Source: Bolinopsis microptera (taxonomy: Eukaryota > Ctenophora > Tentaculata > Lobata > Bolinopsidae). From it: DNA of 64,000 bases. This document shows, in pieces, positions 22,921-32,438 of the stretch. Below the pieces are notes generated by a model. The model was not told where the DNA came from. It saw only the letters and a list, made by a program, of their open reading frames with translations, and ran no database searches. Within the stretch, counting starts at the first letter, position 1, and each line of letters begins with the position of its first letter. Both the position numbers and the translations under genes were made by a program. The stretch is taken from NCBI RefSeq assembly GCF_026151205.1, contig NC_087083.1, positions 1,986,501 to 2,050,500 of the forward strand, written 5' to 3'.

Positions 22921-25824
22921 TAGGGACTACCGGTGGGTGATGAATAATTGAGAATCCAACAGGATCTTGTTCTCTTCATTGTGCTGATTCCGGGAAGCAT
23001 TCGTTTTACGCTCTAATCCTATTAAAAATCGAGATATCGGTCATTGAAAAATGAGTAATTATAGGCCTGTCAATGATTGCAGCCCATTTAAGAGCTGATC
23101 AGTTGCAGCTACTTGTGCCATATAAGGGATAACTGAAGTCACGTGACCGCCAATCCTATCACGTGACCTTGATTCGTAAATCCTTGGTCACGTGATCACA
23201 TTCGTAACGTGTCGAATGCTGACTAGGATATCTCGTGACGTCACCAGAGCTCAAGCTTCCTGACCAGGCCTTATATGGAATAATATAGTGTATCACGAGT
23301 AATTGGATCCAATTAAGATGAGCTGCGCAATTATCGCAGCATCTTGATCTGGTATCACCTTTTGAAACCCAGCAGGCAGCTGGGCCAGAGCTTTTAAAAT
23401 AGAAGGATTTTTTGTTGATGAAAATCGGAGCGAAAATCATGTAACCCTATGTTTCCGAGGACGCCGAACACGATAAAACTGGTTATAATTATCATACTCA
23501 AGGGCAAATTGCTTTAAATTGCACTTGAATGTCATAGATGTTATTATAAGCTAAGCGCCTAAGCGGCTTATCGGGTGGCACCAGTCTCTCTGCCGAATCT
23601 CAGTAATTGTAAACAACGACGCTACTAGTTTTCAACTAATAATCGGGCTTATGAAGGACAGATCTCAAGTTCAGAAGACTTGTGCCTTACATTTAGAGTT
23701 AATGTTACATTATACCTTATATCTGGAGTTAACGTTACATTATACCTTACATCTAGAGTTAACATTACATTATATCTTACATCTAGAGTTAACGTTACAT
23801 TATACCTTACATCTAGAGTTAACGTTACATTATACCTTTTATCTAGAGTTAACGTTACATTATACCTTACATCTAGAGTTAACGTTACATTATACCTTTT
23901 ATCTAGAGTTAACGTTACATTATACCTTACATCTAGAGTTATAACGTTACATTATACCTTTTATCTAGAGTTAACGTTACATTATACCTTACATCTAGAG
24001 TTAACGTTACATTATACCTTACATCTAGAGTTAACGTTACATTATACCTTTTATCTAGAGTTAACGTTACATTATACCTTACATCTAGAGTTATAACGTT
24101 ACATTATACCTTACATGTAGAGTTAACGTTACATTATACCTTACATCTAGAGTTAACGTTAGGTACATTATACCTTTCATCTAGAGTTAACGTTACCTTA
24201 TACCTTACATCTAGAGTTAACGTTACATTATACCTTTCATCTAGAGTTAACGTTACATTATACCTTACATCTAGAGTTAACGTTACATTATACCTTTCAT
24301 CTAGAGTTAACGTTACATTATACCTTACATCTCGAGTTATAACGTTACATTATACCTTACATCTAGAGTTAACGTTACATTATACATTCATATTATTTTC
24401 TTACCTTTCTTTTGACGTATTACCAAGAAATCACTGGACCTCGTTAGTCGATAAGGATCCAGTTAGTGACGAGCTATGAAGTAATCATTCGACCTCATTA
24501 ATACTGATCCTGTCAGTTACGAACTATGAAGTTATTATTCGACCTCTTTAATCTTAACTTTACATGTGGCGTGGAAGGTAATGTTAACTCACGAATCACG
24601 ATGTAAGGTATAATGTAACGTTAACGGTATAATGTAACGTTAACTCTAGATGTACGGTATAATGTAATTTTAACTCTAGATGTAATGTATAATGGAACGT
24701 TAACTCCATATATAAGGTATAATGTAACATTGACTCTAAATTTAAGGCACAAGTAAATGGTAACTCAAATTGTAAGATACAAGGTAATATTAACTACATA
24801 TGCTAAGTAAAAGGTAAGGTTAACTTTAAATTTGAGGCAGAAGGCAATGAATAGTGTACAACAGAAGGGACCATTCTCATAACAGGAGCGTCAACTTATC
24901 CGTAAGTAGCCCTAGCACAATCCTTAAATACCGTTAGTTCATCCTTAAACCGTTATAAAGACTTGAATTACCGCTTATAGAAGTCCCGATACAATCCTTG
25001 GTAGTCCTTTTCGATATTGGTTGAAATCCGTATTCGTTAATCTTAAGCAAATATTTGAATAAATTTCTTTCGTCCTCTGAACTTGAGATCTTTCCTTCAT
25101 AAGCCCGATTATTAGTTGAGAACTAGTAGCGTCGTTGTTTACAATTACTGAGATTCGGCAGAGAGACTGGTGCCACCCGATAAGCCGCTTAGCTTATAAT
25201 AACATCTAGATGACATTCAAGTGCATTTTAAAGCAATTTGCCCTTGAGTATGATAATTATAACCAGTTTTATCGTGTTCGGCGTCCTCGGAAACATAGGG
25301 TTACATGATTTTCGCTCCGATTTTCATCAACAAAAAATCCTTCTATTTTAAAATCTCTGGCCCAGCTGCCTGCTGGGTTTCAAAAGGTGATACCAGATCG
25401 AGATGCTGCGATAATTGCGCAGCTCATCTTAATTGGATCCAATTACACATGATACACTATATTATTCCATATAAGGCCTGGTCAGGAAGCTTGAGCTCTG
25501 GTGACGTCACGAGATATCCTAGTCAGCATTCGACACGTTACGAATGTGATCACGTGACCAAGGATTTACGAATCAAGGTCACGTGATAGGATTGGCGGTC
25601 ACGTGACTTCAGTTATCCCTTATATGGCACAAGTAGCTGCAACTGATCAGCTCTTAATTGGGCTGCAATCATTAACAGGCCTATAATTATTCATTTTTCA
25701 ATGACCGATATCCCGATTTTTAATAGGATTAGAGCGTAAAACGAATGCTTCCCGGAATCAGCACAATGAAGAGAACAGCATCCTGTTGGATTCTCAATTA
25801 TTCATCACCCACCGGTAGTCCCTA
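22921..25824. mobile_element. 2.9 kb fold-back transposon with 9-bp TSD
   Basis: The element begins TAGGGACTACCGGTGGGTGA and ends with its exact inverse. It is flanked by the direct repeat GACAGGCTG at 22912-22920 and 25825-25833. Arms of about 755 bp (22921 to about 23680, and about 25070 to 25824) are inverted copies with only scattered differences. The middle holds a 30-bp repeat array and a decayed inverted array. No transposase is seen; the 93-codon frames mirrored in the arms (23440-23159 and 25305-25586) are arm sequence. Very long TIRs with a 9-bp TSD suggest a non-autonomous Mutator-like or Foldback-like element (inference). Confidence 0.9.
23685..24390. repeat. 30-bp array within the fold-back element
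   Basis: About 23 copies of a 30-bp unit containing ACATCTAGAGTTAACGTTAC, with TTTATCTAGAG and TTTCATCTAGAG variants and a few insertions (ATAACG). A short decayed array in reverse orientation follows at about 24600-24840, so the palindromic plan extends into the array but only the left side expanded. Confidence 0.9.
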
Positions 25825-26070
25825 GACAGGCTGAGCGCGGCCCAGTAAAGATCATTTATGAATAGAATTGACTCTTGTATGATTGTTCCAACTGTGGCAA
25901 AATGTAGGTTGACTCTGTTTACATTTAAGTTATTTGGAGAGGTGTTTTTTCAGGTAAGTTTGAAGCATGTTTAATTATTTTCCATATACCTTTTAAATCC
26001 ACTTTACTTTACTTTACTTTACAATTAAATTTGTTTATTTCTTCTGAAAAATTTTTATGTTTTCTGAATA

Positions 26071-26563
26071 TGGGTCGTTCACATATTACGTAATCAATAT
26101 TTTAGCAATTTTTACCCCCCTCCCCCCTTCCGTAATCAACCGTAATCAAAACCCAGCCCCCCCTCCTGACAGCAATATTACGTAATCATGGCCTGACCCC
26201 CCCTGCCCCCTTGACTTTTTTCCTAGAAAACACTTTTCTCTACGTTTCATGCTACCCTAATCAATAATCATGCTATCATGATGAGCCGAAATCATTGTTA
26301 TGACAGCCGGCCAAGCACCTTCTAAACTACTTACTATTATAGCCGGATATTCGATCAATTTCTAAATTTTATCACTCAGAGTGAAATTGAGTGGAATTTG
26401 AATTAAAATATTGTCAAATTGTTATTATTCTAGAGGGTAAAAAAGAAAATTTTGATTACGTAATCAACGGCCAAACCCCCCCCCCCCCCCCCCCGTAATC
26501 AACCGTAAGCATTTGGAAACCCCCCTCCCCCTCGGCTGATTACGTAATATGTGAACGACCCCA
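26071..26563. mobile_element. 493-bp MITE with TA target duplication
   Basis: Ends TGGGTCGTTCACATATTACG and its inverse (one G longer) are flanked by TA at 26069-26070 and 26564-26565. Just inside are opposed C-rich tracts. TIRs of the form GGGTCGT-CA-ATTACGTAA with TA duplications resemble ISL2EU or mariner-like families (inference). No protein is encoded. A smaller relative lies at 62510-62666. Confidence 0.85.
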
Positions 26564-26565
26564 TA

Positions 26566-27160
26566 GCAATTTCTTTTTCCGTATTCCAGCCAACAGTTAT
26601 TTAGAAGGCTCGAATAGAAAGTCGCTGTTACATTTAATCTGTTTAGCTGAACAGAAATTATCGCATGATTTCTGAATATGATGGTTGAGTCCATAGATAT
26701 AGCATGGTCTACATTAGTATAATCTAGTTTAATATTGATGTAGTCAATGCAAGTACCGAGGAAATAGCTCAGAGCTTCGAGATAATTAAGGGATTGAACT
26801 CTTATTTAAAGGAACTTTTGGAATTTACAAGCTTAATTTTCTTTAAAATCGAGAGTACATTTGAGAATTAGAATTAGAATTAGAATTATAATCAAATTTA
26901 CCCAGCAATACAAGAAGAATAGAAAATAATTTAAGAAGCTTCAATCTGCTGTCCAGGACATTCAAGTCAGTCGAAACTGTTAGCAAAACACCCTTCTATG
27001 GACATAAGGATTATAGCATGTAAAAGGTAAAACATAATAAGTAATAAATTAATGAGTGATAAAATAAGATATGATTTAACAGTGAACTGTGGGATTGAAG
27101 GTAACAATTAATGTTGAAAATTACATAGATGCCCACTTTGGAAATCGTAAGTAATATTAT
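26566..27160. other. Intergenic DNA, no gene seen
   Basis: AT-rich sequence with a short TAGAAT repeat near 26870 and an AATAAT microsatellite (27165-27205) that abuts the next LINE fragment. Confidence 0.45.
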
Positions 27161-27201
27161 TTACAGTTAATAATAATAATAATATAATAATAATAATAAT
27201 A

Positions 27202-28005
27202 AACCGAACACAACGCGAGGAAATACGCAAGGAGAAGTGGACTACTAAAGTGATGCACGGACAGTTTCCAAGGCAGATGACGGGTATAGCAGATCCGATA
27301 ACCTCTTGGAACTGGCTCACTCAACAAGACTTGAAGAAGGAGACAGAAGGATTGTTGATAGCAGCCCAAGACCAAGCACTTAGGACTAACTATGTAAAGA
27401 ATAAGATTGACAAAACACCTGGCTCTTCTCCACTCTGCAGACTCTGCAGAAATCATTATGAGACAATAGATCACATACTGAATGGGTGCCCAAAACTTTC
27501 ACAGACAGAATATAAGTGTCGGCATGACAAAGTAGCTGCCGCATTGCACTGGAGTCTGTGCAAGGAATACGGCTTCCCACGCAGTAAAAAGTGGTACGAA
27601 CACCGAGCAGAGAAGGTGTTGGAGAACGAAAAAGTCAAGCTATTGTGGGACTTTCACATCCAGTCAGACCACGTTATTGAGCACTGCAGACCGGATCTTC
27701 TCCTGGTAGACAAGGTAACCAACGCAGCAACCATCATCGACGTTGCAGTCCCAGGAGATACCCGGATCTTGGATAGAGAGCAAGATAAGATACTAGCTTA
27801 TCAAGACCTAAAAAGAGAGATTAAGAAGAACTGGAATTTACGAAAGGTTACAATTGTCCCAGTGGTGGTAGGCGCTTTAGGAACTGTCACCATAAACTTT
27901 CGTAAGCACCTCGATGCAGTCCACTGCAATCTGAGCATCTCTAATCTTCAGAAGACAGCTCTGCTTGGATCAGCCAGAATTCTCAGGATGGTCTTGGACA
28001 TCTAA
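27202..28005 (+). pseudogene. LINE with restriction-like endonuclease, C-terminal part
   Basis: The frame runs from about 27202 to a TAA at 28003. Features in order: HGQFPRQM and LLIAAQDQALRTNYVKNKI; a zinc knuckle CRLCRNHYETIDHILNGC; WYEH-EKVLEN; then VIEHCRPDLLLVDK and TIIDVAVPGDTRI, a PD-(D/E)XK-like nuclease core; then KYQDL-like and VVPVVVGALGTV blocks. This arrangement marks the C-terminus of R2/R4/NeSL-type LINEs, where the nuclease nicks the target for reverse transcription. The RT domain is missing, a typical 5' truncation. The frame itself is unbroken, implying recent insertion. It is followed by its own 3' UTR. Confidence 0.8.
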
Positions 28006-29040
28006 TTGAGTGTTTAATACACACTTCTTTCAGTTTTAGTTTATTCTGTATAACTGTAATATATACTTTTTGCCTGGTCCTCTTTTATCTCTTCCCTTGC
28101 TCCGCAAGCCCTGTCTCTTGTTTATACAACTTTTAACTCATATCAATGTACATATCGGAAAGTTATTGTATTTATTAAGTACTGTATTGAATTTACTCCC
28201 AGATTTGTGCAAAGATTATTTTCGTCTGGACTTTGTGATATACAATTGTTACAGTTATTTCTCTTGTTTTTCTTCCCTTGCTCTGCAAGCCCTGTTTCTT
28301 GTATAAAAATTGTGTTTAGTATTTCATATATTCTTGTAATTATTGTGATAATTTGTGATTCAGTTTTCAGTATTAGTAATAGGCGTTTGCTGAATTACTG
28401 TATCATACACTCTGTGGCCAGCTCTTATGTGTCCCATCTCTTGCCCTGCAAGCCCTGTTTCTTGTTTGTACAACATATTATAATTATGTAATAAACATTT
28501 ATTGTAGTGTAGGATTGTTTGAATTTCTAAGTCATTTAACATACATTTTGTGTTTGTTTCTCCCGTTTTTCTTCCCTTGCGTTGCAAGCCCTGTCTCTTG
28601 TAAAAACAACCACTTTTGTAGATACACACAGTCTCTACGCCTTTATCCTCTGGTCCCTAGGGTCAGCTGACTCCGGGCCAGAGGAAAATTACCGATTGCC
28701 AAGGTTTGATGCCTAGGCAGTCGAGACCTCTTATTGAGACCCGATATAATAATAATAATAACTACTACATTTGTAGTAGTGTAGGATTGTTTGAATTTCT
28801 TTTTGCTATGTTTTATAATATTTATTTGTATAATTTGTGAGTGTTTCTCCCGCTTTTCTTCCCTTGCGCAGCAAGCCCTGTCTCTTGTAAAAACAACCTT
28901 GAAAGTTTTGTAGATACATATAGTTTCTACACCTTTATCCTCTGGTCCCTAGGGTCAGCTGATCCCGGGCCAGAGGAAAACTACCGACTGCCAAGGTCTG
29001 ACGCCTAGGCAGTCGAGACCTCTTATTGAGACCCTTTATA
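28006..29040 (+). repeat. Structured repetitive 3' UTR of the endonuclease LINE
   Basis: Five hairpin modules of the form CTTGC-nnn-GCAAGCCCTGT occur at about 28095, 28276, 28443, 28577 and 28864. The stem is constant and the loop varies (TCC, TCT, CCT, GTT, GCA). A terminal module with two stems (CCTCTGG...CCAGAGG and GACTGCC...GGCAGTC) occurs twice, at about 28637-28745 and 28932-29037, each followed by an ATA microsatellite. The block 28505-28765 is a tandem copy of 28778-29045. Confidence 0.75.
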
Positions 29041-29225
29041 ATAATAATAACGCTTTATTTGTATACCGCTTAGGCCGTATAAGCGACCAAAGTCCAAAAA
29101 ATGGAGTTGATACTGGCCAACAAAGCGGTGCAGATAAATTTACCTTAGTAGTCCCTTTTCTAATCAAAAATTCAAATTTATAAATTGTAGATTGATCTTA
29201 AAGTCCTGCGTCCATGACTACTGAA

Positions 29226-29461
29226 TCACCAAAAATACTGTTCGCACATACAGGATAGGCTTGATGAAATAGATCGATGGGTCTTGAGAGCCTTCTTGAA
29301 AACATCTAGTCGAGAGATGGAGCGTAGTGAGTAGGGAAGTGTATTCCAGATTTTAGGAGCAGTGTGAGAGAAAGCACCAGCTGTAGCCCTCAGCCTTGAT
29401 AAAGGAGGGCGTTCCAGTAGGAAGAAGTCATGGTCCATTCTGACATGATGTTTACTAGTGT
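29226..29461 (-). pseudogene. LINE ORF2 C-terminus, separated by the insertion
   Basis: Encodes the SKHHVRMDHDFFLLERPPL block and then APKIWNTLPYSLRSISRLDVFKKALKTH, the standard C-terminal signature of CR1/L2-like ORF2. It continues in frame the ORF2 piece ending at 32450, with the DNA element in between. The open frame continues a little into the inserted element (to 29501), which is artefactual. Confidence 0.85.
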
Positions 29462-29497
29462 AGGCCCCGTGACAGCATGGACATTTTTTCGTAATTC

Positions 29498-29715
29498 GCA
29501 TCTTTTGGCGTTAAGCTTAACTCCAAAAGATGCGATTTGACGTCGTGTCAAATAATTTTGACTTGAAATAATCGAGATTTATCCCCAAATTGCATCTTTT
29601 GGCGCTAAGCTTAACGCCAAAAGATGCCGTTTGACGGATAAAGTCGTAAAATCTTAAAATGCGTTTTCAAATGGCATCTTTTTGAGTTAACCTTATCTTC
29701 AAAAGATGCGATTTG
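29498..29715. repeat. Left subterminal palindrome cluster
   Basis: Three imperfect palindromes of about 38 bp have GCATCTTTTGG...CCAAAAGATGC outer arms and a central TTAAGCTTAA, separated by 50-70 bp. The matching cluster is at 32064-32410. Confidence 0.8.
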
Positions 29716-30369
29716 GGAAATACTTTCGCGCGAAATTTCAAAATTCTTCTTCCGAATTCTTGAATTGCTGCATTTTGCAAATCAGCTGATATTTGTAACT
29801 TTAAAAAATAACTGTAACTTATATATTTATACAGGTCCCCGGTTTAACAAGCATTCAGGATAGAACCAGCAGCGGTTAATGACACTGAAACAGAAATGAA
29901 ACACAGTAAGAACAGCAGAAAGAGTGGAGTGCGATAAATATCTTCTTTTCTTCTGCAGTCTGCACTGGTTACTGATACTGATTACTGGAATCGGTTATCT
30001 AATCGAAGCCTAGCCTCTTTGTAACTGGCAAGTGATTTTCCGGATTCAATTTTCAGATAGTCCTTTTTAGCTAGTCGTGAATTTCGTCTTTACTCCATTG
30101 TATTTGTACACTGTATAGACAGTTCTAATTAAATGCAGAAGAGTTGTTCCCACCTCCCAATTACAATCATGACCAACTCGAAATTGAGGATTGTATGCGG
30201 TACTAATTTCTGTAAAATAAGCATGGTTCATGTCTTGCAAAAATATAGTCATCAAAATTTTAGTCCATGTAACACAGCAGTAGCGTGCATCCTAGAGCGC
30301 CAGCATTGAAGTCGATGATCGCATGTTCAACTCTGCGTACTGGCATGTTAATTTTTTTGCTCAGATCAC

Positions 30370-30510
30370 TCTGAGCAAAATCATTTTTCATGATAAATAT
30401 AACATAAACAAAACTGACATGGGCCTTGCTAGGTAACTCTGAGCAAAATCATTTTTCATGATAAATATAACATAAACAAAACTGACATGGGCCTTGCTAG
30501 GTAACTCGAG
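30370..30510. repeat. Tandem 68-bp duplication
   Basis: Two adjacent direct copies contain CTGAGCAAAATCATTTTTCA and ACATGGGCCTTGCTAGGTAA, inside the inverted-repeat arm of the 2,988-bp element. Confidence 0.8.
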
Positions 30511-30589
30511 CAGCGGTAATTTGCCGATGAATTTTAGCAAGCTAGTGAATAAGTAGATAGTGTATTAAAGATACAAAGATAGTAATCTT

Positions 30590-30948
30590 GATTTGACCTG
30601 GATTTCAGCTATTTTGGGATGGGCGTGGCCCCTGGGAGTGGCCTGAATGGGTTGGGAGGTTGAAACTTGATTTTCTGATGGTTTGGGACAGGTACTAACT
30701 ATTTAAACCCCTAAACCTGTTACAAATACCCCGGAACATAAATCCCCTACAGGGGTAAACATTTTAAAACTTGATTTGACCTGGATTTCAGCTATTTTGG
30801 GATGGGCGTGGCCCCTGGGATTGGCCTGAGTGGGTTGGGAGGTCAAAACTTGATTTTTTCTGATGGTTTGGGACAGGAACTAACTATTTAAACCCCTAAA
30901 CCTGTTACAAATACCCCGGAACATAAATCCCCTACAGGGGTCAAATCC
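30590..30948. repeat. Two direct copies of a 178-bp unit
   Basis: Both copies run from GATTTGACCTGGATTTCAGC to AATCCCCTACAGGGGT with few differences. They occupy the centre of the 2,988-bp element. Confidence 0.85.
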
Positions 30949-32063
30949 CCTACAAATCCCCTACAAAAATCAAGGAAACGTGCTAGTTGTATTAGATATG
31001 ATTGAGAGACTATTTACCTTGATCCCTTCCTATTAGTAAGTATCACTATGCTATCTTTGTATCTTTAATACACTATCTACTTATTCACTAGCTTGCTAAA
31101 ATTCATCGGCAAATTACCGCTGCTCGAGTTACCTAGCAAGGCCCATGTCAGTTTTGTTTATGTTATATTTGTAGATGATATGGAATTTGAATTTTATATA
31201 AATTTACACTATGTGGTTGGGGCATTTTGCATAGTAAATATGGTTACTACTCCTATATATCATATTATTTGATTGGTATTCGATTTCTGATTATTTCCCT
31301 AGGAATATGATTATTATATCTCAATTTGGCTTTAGGTAGGGTGCCCCGCTAAAAGAACTGGATTCTTCCAGGAAGCATCCCGTGCACAGAGCTTGGTCTA
31401 CATATATATTAAATTATTAAACATTCATTCTGTATGTGCACGAAAATTTATTTCAATCAATTTATCATGAAAAATGATTTTGCTCAGAGTGATCTGAGCA
31501 AAAAAATTATCATGCCAGTACGCAGAGTTGAACATGCGATCGTCGGCTTCAATGCTGGCGCTCTAGGATGCACCCCACTGCTGTGTTACATGGACTAAAA
31601 TTTTGATGACTATATTTTTGCAAGACATGAACCGTGCTTATTTTACAGAAATTAGTACCGCATACAATCCTCAATTTCGAGTTGGTCATGATTGTAATTG
31701 GGAGGTGGGAACAACTCTTCTGCATTTAATTAGAACTGTCTATACAGTGTACAAATACAATTGAGTAAATACAAAGGTTGTGTACACTATTGTGCTGATA
31801 TGGAAAACTCCCGACTAGACTATATGTTGCTACAATTCATTCGGGGGCGTGGATGAGGTTTGTAATTTAGCTATTTAGGCATTTGCTTTTGACTTATTTA
31901 TCTTCTGGACAGTTCTTGGAACATTGGAAGTTCAATAAAAATCAGTGCAGTAGAGGAGTAAACTTGCACGAGAGTTAAAATGGTACTATTATAATCTGTG
32001 TTGTCAGGTAAGATTTCAGTTTTAACTTTTTAGTGGCGTTTTTAATCAAGATAAACTCCCCTT

Positions 32064-32410
32064 AAATCGCATCTTTTAGAGCTAAGCTTAACTCAAAAAG
32101 ATGCGTTTTAGCGACGCGTTATAAAATTCTCAAAATATTTGTAAAACCGCATCTTTTGGCGTTAAGCTTAACTCCAAAAGATGCGATTTAGCGACGCGTT
32201 ATAAAATTTTCAAAATATTTCTTAAACCGCATCTTTTTGAGTTAACGACACGAATTACGATTCTAGCTTTCGGTTTAAAGCGCATCTTTTGGCGTTAAGA
32301 CTAACTCCAAAAGATGCGAGTAAAGAATCGAAAGATGCACGTTCACGACTCGGGTTTTTTAAGAAATTTTAGCGTAGAAATGCATCTTTTGAGCTTAAGC
32401 AGGCATCTTT
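32064..32410. repeat. Right subterminal palindrome cluster
   Basis: Four or five imperfect palindromes of the GCATCTTTT(G/T)...AAAAGATGC type occur here, two of them followed by the shared spacer AGCGACGCGTTATAAAATT. They correspond to those at 29498-29715. Confidence 0.8.
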
Positions 32411-32438
32411 TTTGCGCCAAAGCGCAATGTCCAGGGTG

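Noticed and set aside
23651-24096. Two overlapping ORFs with LTLHYTLHLE or VNVTLYL repeats
   Set aside because: 30-bp array inside the fold-back element.
23159-25586. Two nearly identical 93-codon ORFs in opposite orientation
   Set aside because: They are the same sequence in the two inverted arms; no start context, domain or relatives seen.
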